From the NCBI RefSeq assembly GCF_008389435.1, contig NZ_VUYS01000002.1:1-64000 (forward strand): a stretch of DNA of 64,000 nucleotides. Direction: 5' to 3'. The stretch is from Candidatus Nitrosocosmicus agrestis (GTDB lineage Archaea > Thermoproteota > Nitrososphaeria > Nitrososphaerales > Nitrososphaeraceae). Positions 56,848 to 64,000 of this stretch are shown here, piece by piece (the first letter of the stretch is position 1; each line of letters starts with the position of its first letter). The notes under the pieces are model-generated. The model worked only from the letters and a program-made list of their open reading frames with translations. It was not told the origin of the DNA and made no database searches. Made by a program: the position numbers and the translations under genes.

Positions 56848-58419
56848 TTAAGGACTTTTTTTTGATTTTTTTCTTCCATCAGGCTCTGGTTTTACTTCCC
56901 CATCAGGCTCTGGTTTTACTTCCCCATCAGGCTCTGGTTTTACTTCCCCATCAGGCTCTGGTTTTACTTCCCCATCAGGCTCTGGTTTTACTTCCCCATC
57001 AGGCTCTGGTTTTACTTCCCCATCAGGCTCTGGTTTTACTTCCCCATCAGGCTCTGGTTTTACTTCCCCATCAGGCTCTGGTTTTACTTCCCCATCAGGC
57101 TCTGGTTTTACTTCCCCATCAGGCTCTGGTTTTACTTCCCCATCAGGCTCTGGTTTTATACCTAACCTAGAATTTGCAAATTTAATCAATGCACGTATTA
57201 CCTCATCCGTTATTAATCCAACCGCTAAACTGATTACCGATATAGTATACACGGCATTATAGTTACCAAGTCCGATTATAGTAACCAGAAAATACATCGC
57301 GACTGCTAAGACAGGGGCCAAAAACAGCAATGATAAATCTTCTAACGACTGATAAAAGGACTGGACGTGAGATTTCTTGTGGAAGGTGATTTTGTTTAGT
57401 CGGGTTTTAATAGTTTCAGTTTTTCCATTTTCAAATTCATCTCTTATCTTTTTGATCCTATTTGATGTTTCATACAAAAATCTTAGATATCCACCGATCA
57501 TGCCAAATATGATCACATACAAAGGAATCTGAATACCAGTAGCATAACCCGAACGAAAATCACCACCTATGTTAAACATCCATTCACCACCATCGTGTTT
57601 AACAGATCCTCCTGGAATTCCTTTCTGAACCAATCCTACCGGAGCACCAGAACCAAAAGGTTGATCTACGAATGCAAATCCAAAAAGTATAGGCATAACC
57701 ATTCCAGTTATGAATACAAATCTAAGTACTTCTGTTGCAATAGTACTAGATAATAGAGTAATGGAAAGAATAAGTCCAATGAATGACAGAAATGCAATAA
57801 GCATTATGTAGAAAGGTCTAGTTTCGAAGAATTCCGTAATATTAACGGTTGTCTCCGACTTTATTAGAGGTGAAGTGTTATCTATGTTCGTTCCTACAAG
57901 GGTCCCCTGAATTCGATAATCTCCCCTCTTTTCAAATATAGCTCCAAAGTTGTCATCATAAATTCCTGAAGTATGGAAAGATTTATCAATGATCACATTT
58001 TTTTCACCATAAATTTCAGATACTTTAATGTTAACAAACGCGTCAGCAGGACACCCTTGTTTATCAAATACGAATGTAAATATTCTTACGAATTGCCCTG
58101 GCGTATACCGTGTTTTTTCCGTGTCTATTGTCAGGGTTTCTGGTATGGCTGTGGTATTTGCAAACTTCTTGATGCTGCAGGAATTTGATATTTCGCTAAA
58201 TCCCACACTCGACTCATCGTTTTTAGGCACCTTGGTACCATCGAGAGTATTTTGTGGAGAACCTTCCGATGTTTTATTGGGTGAAGATGAATCTGAAACA
58301 TTTGACTCATCTGTGTCCGAATTGCTGTATGAATAATAGTTTTCCTGAGAAAATACCAGGCCAGTGTTACCAATGACAAATGATGTTAACATAATGATAC
58401 TGGTGGAAAAATAACACAA
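56848..58419 (-). CDS. membrane protein with Ig-like ectodomain and 12 KPEPDGEV repeats
   Basis: A 523-residue protein. Signal segment at residues 6-24, a Ser/Asp-rich linker, and an Ig-like extracellular domain (TLTIDTEKTRYTPGQFVRIF TFVFDK ... VNIKVSEIYGEKNVIIDKSF) as used for macroglobulin-like adhesion domains. About five membrane helices lie between residues 205 and 420. A cytoplasmic-looking basic loop (RIKKIRDEFENGKTETIKTR) sits between helices. After the last helix the tail consists of 12 copies of an 8-residue unit K-P-E-P-D-G-E-V and ends RKKSKKSP. The tail is extended and acidic. No enzyme motif is present; a wall-anchoring or sensing role is inference. Confidence 0.82.
   Translation of the reverse strand: MCYFSTSIIMLTSFVIGNTGLVFSQENYYSYSNSDTDESNVSDSSSPNKTSEGSPQNTLDGTKVPKNDESSVGFSEISNSCSIKKFANTTAIPETLTIDTEKTRYTPGQFVRIFTFVFDKQGCPADAFVNIKVSEIYGEKNVIIDKSFHTSGIYDDNFGAIFEKRGDYRIQGTLVGTNIDNTSPLIKSETTVNITEFFETRPFYIMLIAFLSFIGLILSITLLSSTIATEVLRFVFITGMVMPILFGFAFVDQPFGSGAPVGLVQKGIPGGSVKHDGGEWMFNIGGDFRSGYATGIQIPLYVIIFGMIGGYLRFLYETSNRIKKIRDEFENGKTETIKTRLNKITFHKKSHVQSFYQSLEDLSLLFLAPVLAVAMYFLVTIIGLGNYNAVYTISVISLAVGLITDEVIRALIKFANSRLGIKPEPDGEVKPEPDGEVKPEPDGEVKPEPDGEVKPEPDGEVKPEPDGEVKPEPDGEVKPEPDGEVKPEPDGEVKPEPDGEVKPEPDGEVKPEPDGRKKSKKSP
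56877..57164 (-). repeat. 12 x 24-bp tandem repeat inside the membrane protein gene
   Basis: The 24-base unit CATCAGGCTCTGGTTTTACT TCCC (+ strand) occurs 12 times with virtually no sequence difference, coding KPEPDGEV on the minus strand. Near-identity of all units at DNA level points to recent expansion or ongoing homogenisation. Confidence 0.97.
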
Positions 58420-59165
58420 AAAAAAACAACTCTTGTTTTTGTATGCTTTTGTAATTTATTGGTAAATATTTAAATTTTTCTGCATAGATTCGAATTACGA
58501 TTGCAGGATTTGTTCTGAATAGACTAGCATTTTACAACACAAATACATGAATAATTTTTGATCTCGCATATACGGACAATACTATTATTGTGTGTTCTAG
58601 TCGGTAAATTTTTTACAAATTCTAGAAGTTCGAGTATAATTTTATGAAATTATTTTAGTTGAATGTTTATTTCAACTACCAACAAAAAATTTTTTAGTTA
58701 CAATTATTATTGGGCTATCAGGACAGTATCAAACATTTTTTACTATCGGATGTTAAGAATCAGTCTTGGAAAAGAGCAGACGAACATCTAAAATATCGAT
58801 AGTTAAAAGGATGTCCTTACGCATATTCTAGAAATATTACATGAGTAAAGCATGCTTATTCTGTAACCCTGTCTCCAACACTAAAAGATATGGGAAAACT
58901 CCTTATTTTATAGTAGAAATTTCAAAACTTTCCTGAATTAAGTTTGTGAAACTAGGGCCTTAGACGTCCACCACTTTACTATAATCGGTAACATTTAATT
59001 TATAAAAGATTCTCAATATATACGCATAGGATGGAATCCGTTGACACTTATTCTCCATAACTAACAGAGTTATAAACTATTAATAAATAATAAAGTGGTT
59101 TCATATACATACTATCTCAATATTCATCAATATTGCCATATAAACCCCAAATCATACAGAAACGT
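58420..59165. other. intergenic, no gene seen
   Basis: Divergent promoter region between the membrane protein (minus) and the lectin-like protein (plus). No convincing frame or repeat copy was found. Confidence 0.45.
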
Positions 59166-59173
59166 TTTATAAT
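59166..59173 (+). promoter_or_regulatory. archaeal TATA box
   Basis: TTTATAAT, about 30 bases before the ATG at 59198. Confidence 0.55.
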
Positions 59174-59197
59174 AAGTAAGTCTAAATAAGAAATACA

Positions 59198-60100
59198 ATG
59201 TCAATAAATGAACATGTTAAACCAAACGGTTGGGGCGCTAACCTTGATCCAAATAATTGGAAAGTTACCAATATGCAAGACGATCCAAACTTATTCAAAG
59301 TTGTAGACAAAAATGAGGTAAATGTAGCTCATAAATTCCAAACTCAGGCTGATGCAGAACAATTTATAGAATTTCACAAGTCCAAACAACTTGAGTGTGG
59401 GAATGGAAAAGTGTGGAATTACCTTAAGAATCAATGTGAAGTTACTGGAAATGATGGAGATAATGGAATTAAGACTATTTATAAGATGACTGGAAAAAAA
59501 GCTGAAGGCATAAACCACGTTCAGAATATTCATTGCAGTGGTCATGCTGCAGCTTCCAGACGGGGGGATTTTGATCATGTAGGCTTTATTAATCAAGAAG
59601 CAACTGTAGTAGTTCAATTTACTACGGATTGTAAATGTGGCGATGAGCTTACGATAAAACACTGGGGTGGAAAACACAGTGATAACGATAACAGTTGTTT
59701 TGAGATAGGTTGTGTAAACCAGAGTGGAAAAGTTGGTCGTATGGGCGAGGGATTTCATCCGTACACCAGTAGCCCAAAGCCCACTAAAGTATTTGCTAAT
59801 ATCGGTAGTGTAAAAGGTGCAAAGATTGGAGTCAAGAGTATAGTCTGGAAAACAAATGATGGTGGACACCATGAGATGTGGATAGATAAAACGGCTACTG
59901 GTAACAATTGGGAAAAAGTAGCAGAGTGGAATTTCACATCATGGGGATCCAAAGGAAGTGATGGAATGTGGCATGATGATCATGGAAAGAATACAACTCA
60001 AATACCATCGAACCATACAATTGAATTCAGATGTGATTGTGACGGTGCAAAGTTCAGTGATATGAGTGTAGTCGAAATTGTACCAGGTGTTAAGGCCTAA
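59198..60100 (+). CDS. lectin-like hypothetical protein (relative of 54120)
   Basis: A 300-residue soluble protein without a signal peptide. N-terminal module WKVTNMQDDPNLFKVVDKNE VNVAHKFQTQADAEQFIEFH, then CGNGKVWNYLKNQCEV (Cys pair). A beta-rich domain of about 200 residues follows, with HCSGHAAASRRGDFDHVGF, DCKCGDELTIKHWGGKHSDN DNSCFEIGCVNQ, GHHEMWIDK and EFRCDCDGAKFSDMSVVEI. The beta-strand pattern and concluding I-E-F-R-C-D segment resemble jelly-roll sugar-binding or lyase-like domains. Ten or so cysteines without export signal are unusual. Function is not known. Confidence 0.7.
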   Translation: MSINEHVKPNGWGANLDPNNWKVTNMQDDPNLFKVVDKNEVNVAHKFQTQADAEQFIEFHKSKQLECGNGKVWNYLKNQCEVTGNDGDNGIKTIYKMTGKKAEGINHVQNIHCSGHAAASRRGDFDHVGFINQEATVVVQFTTDCKCGDELTIKHWGGKHSDNDNSCFEIGCVNQSGKVGRMGEGFHPYTSSPKPTKVFANIGSVKGAKIGVKSIVWKTNDGGHHEMWIDKTATGNNWEKVAEWNFTSWGSKGSDGMWHDDHGKNTTQIPSNHTIEFRCDCDGAKFSDMSVVEIVPGVKA

Positions 60101-60107
60101 ATAAAAA

Positions 60108-60386
60108 TCAGGGGGTACCTACGTCCATAGATGACTCACATGGACCGTTGGGTCCTAAAGCCAACCCCATTTCTGGGCAGGTTGCCCTCCATCCATCTAT
60201 ATATCCTTGTCCGAAGCTTTCTGAAGCATTATAATTTGAAAGCTTTATCTGATGAAATACCATTGCATGGGCATCTTTTACGCCTTCATCATAGCCTTTT
60301 TTGTAATCTGAGCTATTTTGTGCCATTGCGTTTTGTATCCCCATTATCACAAATATTATAAATATGCCGATAATAATCGCGCTCAT
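60108..60386 (-). CDS. secreted hypothetical protein (92 residues)
   Basis: A signal peptide (MSAIIIGIFIIFVIMGIQNA MAQ) is followed by a small domain, SSDYKKGYDEGVKDAHAMVF HQ, with GQGYIDGWRATCPEM and two cysteines. The GYxxGxxDA and GYxxGW patterns recur in small exported archaeal proteins. Its ATG overlaps the TGA of the preceding ORF (ATGA), so it is probably translated from a two-gene mRNA. Convergent with the lectin-like gene, ends 8 bases apart. Confidence 0.7.
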   Translation of the reverse strand: MSAIIIGIFIIFVIMGIQNAMAQNSSDYKKGYDEGVKDAHAMVFHQIKLSNYNASESFGQGYIDGWRATCPEMGLALGPNGPCESSMDVGTP

Positions 60387-60580
60387 TTTCTATTCCTCCA
60401 CGAGGTTGAACTATTTCCCGTATAACAGTACAACAAAGTAAAGTTATCGTCACTCGACGTATCTGGATTAACAGGACAAGACCCTGCATCTTTACGCAAT
60501 ACATAGTCAGATATAGGAAACACGATTCCCTCACATGGATCAAGTATACAATAGGATCGATTTTGTGTAGCTGTAAACAT
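60383..60580 (-). CDS. small Cys-containing ORF coupled to the next gene
   Basis: A 65-residue frame, MFTATQNRSYCILDPCEGIV then SCPVNPDTSSDDNFTLLYCY TGN, with four cysteines and an ATGA overlap with the 92-residue secreted gene. There is no signal peptide from this start. A longer competing frame on the same strand (60313-60606) lacks such features. Confidence 0.45.
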   Translation of the reverse strand: MFTATQNRSYCILDPCEGIVFPISDYVLRKDAGSCPVNPDTSSDDNFTLLYCYTGNSSTSWRNRK

Positions 60581-60606
60581 TCTATTAATACAATTATGAT
60601 GACCAA

Positions 60607-61207
60607 ATATGTATAGTTATATCAACGTACTATAACCACGATTGATACTTAAATTTTGAACTCATCATTGTTGATTCTTTGAGTTTTGTCATCATCAGAA
60701 TTAATTTGATATAGTTTACTCAGCTTTCTTCACCTATCTTCTTTAATTATCTCAGTATGTTCTAATACCAAAGGATTGAATTGATAATATCACAGAATTC
60801 GAAACAAAATTTAATATTAAATATTAAAGGTAAAAGGTAAGTTTAATCCAAGAACTGCATTATTAAATTATGAAAGAGAGGTAAGAGTCACAATATATTA
60901 TACAAATTAATTATTTTGAATTGAAAGGTTTGGAAAAATTCCCTACTAGTCTGATATGTTAGATATTCACAGACTAATATTGAACATCAACCGAAAAAAT
61001 TGATAACTAATGATAAAGGGTTCACAGTTGAGTCTTCTACAGATGGCTCAGGTCTCTTCATAAAGGGTGATAATGAGATATCTAACATGTCATAATTAGG
61101 TATTCTAAGCAGTAGGACTCCAACGTACTTTTTTCTATTCAAGACAATAATTTTGACTAGTATGCTAAATTAATTAACTGTAATGTAGTTACTATTAATT
61201 TATTATT
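60607..61207. other. intergenic, no gene seen
   Basis: AT-rich. No supported frame. Confidence 0.4.
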
Positions 61208-61298
61208 AGGGTTAGATTGTATCCAGATCCTCTCTTCTTTATGCTCATCGATTATTCTGTGGGATTAAGTTCCCTATACTATGCGGGTTCGGTGGGAT
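61208..61298 (+). repeat. dispersed repeat with long upstream extension (gap 61208-61587)
   Basis: GGGTTAGATTGTATCCAGAT, CCTCTCTTCTTTATGCTCAT, CGATTATTCTGTGGGATTAA and GTTCCCTATACTATGCGGGT then TCGGTGGGATG. The first 50 bases match the extension of the copy at 14149. No gene is seen between it and 61588. Confidence 0.85.
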
Positions 61299-61587
61299 GA
61301 GTAGTAAATTTCACACAAGTTCAGAATGATAATTGAAAAACTTTCAATATTCAATGTATTTATTTTATCTTAATAAATTAAAGTGAAACGGCGAATTACA
61401 AAAAATTATTACCAACCTTGAATTTAATTATCTAAAATTCTCTTTTAATGACTATTAATAGTTAATTCTAGCCATAACAATGTTAAGTTGGTGGTATGAT
61501 AACCATGAATTAAAAACCAAGATATTATTTATCGGAAGTGATTTTCTAACTGCATTAGTCTTATAAGTTGTCTGACTTCACAATATT

Positions 61588-63732
61588 TTAAATTCTTTCA
61601 CTACTTCTGCTAATTAATTCGACTGGAGTTTTTAATCTGGCAATATCTCTTCCAAATATAGTATCAGTAGTCCAATCAACAATGACGCGGAACTTGTGAG
61701 CTCTTGACGGAATTTTGTTAAGATAAAAAGTTCGCCAAATAAACCAAGCCACAATTCCTAAAATTTTAATACCAAAAATTACACCAACACCTTTTCTTTT
61801 TCCTACTGTAGCCATCGTACCTCTAGTTTTATAATCAAATCTCTCTAGCAATGTATACTTTTGAGTCAATTCATATTTAACTAAAGAAGCAATGTTTTTG
61901 CCTGCTATTTCACCTTGTCTTATTGCGTGTTGAGCTGTAGGCGGGCAAGGTAAACCAGTTTGAGGATCGATTATTGAAGCACAATCACCTACTGCAAAAA
62001 CATTCTCAGATGAACCCACTTGTAAAAACTCATTGGTTAACAGTCGACCTTTCCTATCTTTCCCTAATGTAACAGATTCCAAAACATTTTCAGTGGTAAC
62101 ACCAGCCGTCCATATTACAGTATAAGTCGAGATATTGTCTTGATCACCTAAATAAACATACAGGGAGGTTTCATCAATACTATCATTTTCTTTAGAGATA
62201 GAATAATATGTTGCAAGGGGGCTTCTATCAATAGTATTATGTACAAATAGACTTTCATTAGTTTTAACAATGGAACCTCTTTGAATATTGTGAACCCTAT
62301 TCGATAATAAGACATTGACTCCATTTTTTCGTAACTCCTTTAATGCGAAAGCCCCAAGTCGTTCATCCATTTCAGGAATAATCTTTGGTCCAGAATTAAC
62401 AAGAACAATTTCGATCTCAGAAATATCTATGCTATGATAGAATTCTTTGATACATCCTCTTACAAATTCGTTGATTTCTCCAGCTGTTTCAACTCCAGAA
62501 AAACCTCCACCAACTATAACATACCTTAGCAGATTCCTCTTTCGTCTATACTCAGTCGGATTGTTATTGTCAAGTATATCAGCTTGCTCTAAAGTACTTA
62601 TTATATGGCTTCGAATTAGATTTGCATCTTCTAGGCTCTTCATGCTAAATGTAACTTGTTTTAATTTTTCATTACCATGATAGTTAGTTTTACCCCCTAA
62701 GCCAAACAAGAGATAATCATAACAAATCTTAAAATGATTAAAAGGATCAACATCTTGCTCAGATGAATTATTCCCATTTCTATTCTGCATGGTACGACCA
62801 CCAATGACCCTGTTTTTTAGATAAATGATCTTTTTTACGGTATCTATATTTTCAACCTCGGCTTCTATAAAGCGAGCCCGTTTACAAAAAGATCTGATAG
62901 GAACTGCGATATGTGAAGTTTCAATCATACCAGAAACCACTTCATGAAGCATAGGAGTAAATAAAAAGAAATTATCTTTATTGACGATGGTAATATCGAC
63001 TTGTATTTCATTTTCAAAATCTCGTTGCAATTTTTTTAATGCTTCAATGCCTCCAAAACCTCCACCTAGTATTACAATCCTTATTTGAGGAATTTTTTCA
63101 CTATGGATTTGACTTAGATGTTTATTCATTAGATCAATTCTTGAAAAAGATATATTACATCTTGGACACCTAAACCGTTTTCCTAGTTTGATAGTCAAAT
63201 AAGAAGAAACAAGTCCAAGAGAAATTCCAAAAATAAGGTTTCTAATGAAACTTTGAACTAATGCAATTACCAAGTTCTTGTGGATATTTTCTAACACTTG
63301 TTGCTCGGTTAATCCAGGATTCATAGAAACTAATGTTTTAGAAGTTTCAGGATCAAGTATAAACTGTTGGACTGGTATAGCCCAGAACAGGAAAACAACC
63401 GTAGCTGTGAATAAACCATATAGTAACCCATTTACTGGTTTACTGATTTCTAACAATCCTGTTTTGTAAAGGAAAACTCCTAATACAATTCCAATAGATA
63501 ATGCAGTTACAAAATGAATTAGAATACCTGCCAAAACAGTATACTGAGAATATACACCTACCACATGTCCAAAAATTATCCAAACAGTGTGATAATTACC
63601 TTGTGAGATTATACCATAAATTGTGTCAGGTAGCATCATTAGCACACCACCCACCATTGCACCCACTATAACAAAGAATACCTCCCTGCGAAATGAAAAA
63701 TCAATGCGGACTTTTTCTATAGGCTTTGTCAT
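61588..63732 (-). CDS. NDH-2-type NADH dehydrogenase fused to a membrane domain and C2H2 zinc finger
   Basis: A 714-residue fusion. Residues 1-183 hold about five membrane helices (YqhR-like in appearance; family not assigned). Residues 187-212, RFRCPRCNISFSRIDLMNKH LSQIH, form a C2H2 finger (Cys189, Cys192, His205, His210). From 216 the FAD/NAD-binding fold of type II NADH dehydrogenases begins: IRIVILGGGFGGIEALKKL, VIVGGGFSGVETAGEINEF, AVGDCASIIDPQTGLPCPPT AQHAIRQG, ending with a membrane-associating segment (IKILGIVAWFIWRTFYLNKI). It should oxidise NADH and reduce a quinone without proton pumping. Ordinary NDH-2 proteins are 400-460 residues and attach peripherally. The extra N-terminus makes this one integral. 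Confidence 0.88.
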   Translation of the reverse strand: MTKPIEKVRIDFSFRREVFFVIVGAMVGGVLMMLPDTIYGIISQGNYHTVWIIFGHVVGVYSQYTVLAGILIHFVTALSIGIVLGVFLYKTGLLEISKPVNGLLYGLFTATVVFLFWAIPVQQFILDPETSKTLVSMNPGLTEQQVLENIHKNLVIALVQSFIRNLIFGISLGLVSSYLTIKLGKRFRCPRCNISFSRIDLMNKHLSQIHSEKIPQIRIVILGGGFGGIEALKKLQRDFENEIQVDITIVNKDNFFLFTPMLHEVVSGMIETSHIAVPIRSFCKRARFIEAEVENIDTVKKIIYLKNRVIGGRTMQNRNGNNSSEQDVDPFNHFKICYDYLLFGLGGKTNYHGNEKLKQVTFSMKSLEDANLIRSHIISTLEQADILDNNNPTEYRRKRNLLRYVIVGGGFSGVETAGEINEFVRGCIKEFYHSIDISEIEIVLVNSGPKIIPEMDERLGAFALKELRKNGVNVLLSNRVHNIQRGSIVKTNESLFVHNTIDRSPLATYYSISKENDSIDETSLYVYLGDQDNISTYTVIWTAGVTTENVLESVTLGKDRKGRLLTNEFLQVGSSENVFAVGDCASIIDPQTGLPCPPTAQHAIRQGEIAGKNIASLVKYELTQKYTLLERFDYKTRGTMATVGKRKGVGVIFGIKILGIVAWFIWRTFYLNKIPSRAHKFRVIVDWTTDTIFGRDIARLKTPVELISRSSERI

Positions 63733-63752
63733 GGAGAAGTATTAGTAAAAAA

Positions 63753-63760
63753 TTATAAAT
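63753..63760 (-). promoter_or_regulatory. archaeal TATA box for the NDH-2 fusion gene
   Basis: TTTATAAT on the minus strand, about 25 bases before the ATG at 63732. Confidence 0.5.
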
Positions 63761-63868
63761 CATTGCACATGATTCATTTTAAATCACAATTTAAACATAC
63801 ATACAGATCCAAAAGATATCGAGGTCGTCGATGATGAACTATAAAAAGCATTATTAATCTCTTTTATT

Positions 63869-64000
63869 GTGTATGCAGAAAAAATTTCATCCTTTGCTCC
63901 ATTACCCTTAAGAATTATGGCAGGAATTGCCTTTATACTACATGGATTACCAAAGTTTGGAGATTTGTTGGGAACTCAAGGCTTTTTTGCTTCTGTTGGT
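63869..64000 (+). CDS. DoxX-family membrane protein, N-terminus (cut by right edge)
   Basis: Open from a GTG at 63869 to the window end (44 codons): VYAEKISSFAPLPLRIMAGI then AFILHGLPKFGDLLGTQGFF ASVG. The helix followed by H-G-x-x-K-F and a GFF segment is the standard start of DoxX/SURF4-like proteins, small four-helix membrane proteins linked to redox stress or quinone chemistry. It is divergent from the NDH-2 fusion gene, 136 bases apart, and may share its regulation. The end is outside the window. Confidence 0.75.
   Translation, partial: MYAEKISSFAPLPLRIMAGIAFILHGLPKFGDLLGTQGFFASVG

Noticed and set aside
56841-57170. Plus-strand frame with repeated HQALVLLP units
   Set aside because: It is the antisense reading of the 24-bp repeats in the membrane protein gene, which has a signal peptide, an Ig-like domain and membrane helices supporting the minus strand.
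2485-61298. Dispersed repeats considered as a CRISPR array
   Set aside because: Copies are kilobases apart, variable in length and not regularly spaced; no cas gene is present.

Overview
The window looks like a chromosomal segment of a soil ammonia-oxidising archaeon (Nitrososphaeria / Thaumarchaeota, most like the Nitrososphaera-Nitrosocosmicus group). This is inferred from several things: AT-rich DNA with long intergenic stretches; archaeal TATA boxes of the TTTAAATA type about 25-30 bases before start codons (leaderless genes); many small CxxC proteins; secreted multicopper oxidases; tandem universal stress proteins; AsnC/Lrp-type regulators; and relics of a PhaE/PhaC polyhydroxyalkanoate synthase. 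No rRNA, tRNA or CRISPR array was seen, and no core housekeeping gene. This is accessory, slowly eroding territory.

Layout. 1-12 kb: a transposase start cut by the left edge, a Kef-type antiporter, a collagen-like secreted protein, a PKD-domain relic, a multicopper oxidase with a small secreted partner, relics of a signalling cluster (response regulator, DcmR/MEDS domain), a polysaccharide deacetylase, and a tight cluster of overlapping tiny genes. 12-24 kb: a PsbP-like secreted protein without a normal start codon, a methyltransferase, a DUF1326 - DUF2182 - DUF1326 cluster whose membrane protein ends in 15 Met-Asp repeats, a DUF4242 protein, and two serine hydrolases, one of them a GC-rich foreign-looking body on an AT-rich native start with its catalytic residues missing. 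24-35 kb: relics of a DASS (SLC13) transporter and of phaE/phaC, two universal stress protein genes, a class III nucleotide cyclase, a metallo-beta-lactamase-fold hydrolase, a phasin-like protein, and a regulator with two in-frame stops. 35-47 kb: small zinc-ribbon, SWIM and CBS proteins, a radical SAM protein, and a broken thrombospondin type 3 repeat protein. 47-64 kb: a PQQ-type sugar dehydrogenase, a second multicopper oxidase, a two-HTH regulator split at an A7 tract, an NmrA-like oxidoreductase, two related lectin-like proteins, a CYTH-like protein, a membrane protein with twelve 24-bp repeats, and an NDH-2 dehydrogenase fused to a membrane domain and a C2H2 zinc finger.

Two themes stand out. 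First, a modular intergenic repeat family (modules TTAGTAGCTGGTTCGGTGG, GGGATTAAGTTCCGTATGGT, ATGTGAAACAAATTTGAC) occurs more than 20 times, always on the + strand whatever the direction of the neighbouring genes. In three places it lies behind the same DUF1326 3' end, two of those being gene relics. Second, decay is heavy. At least a dozen genes are frameshifted, stop-interrupted or start-less, several at homopolymer A tracts, so assembly error and real phase variation both need to be considered.

Functionally the surviving genes point to envelope and redox biology: secreted copper oxidases, sugar oxidation, surface proteins with repeats, metal-handling proteins and stress sensing.
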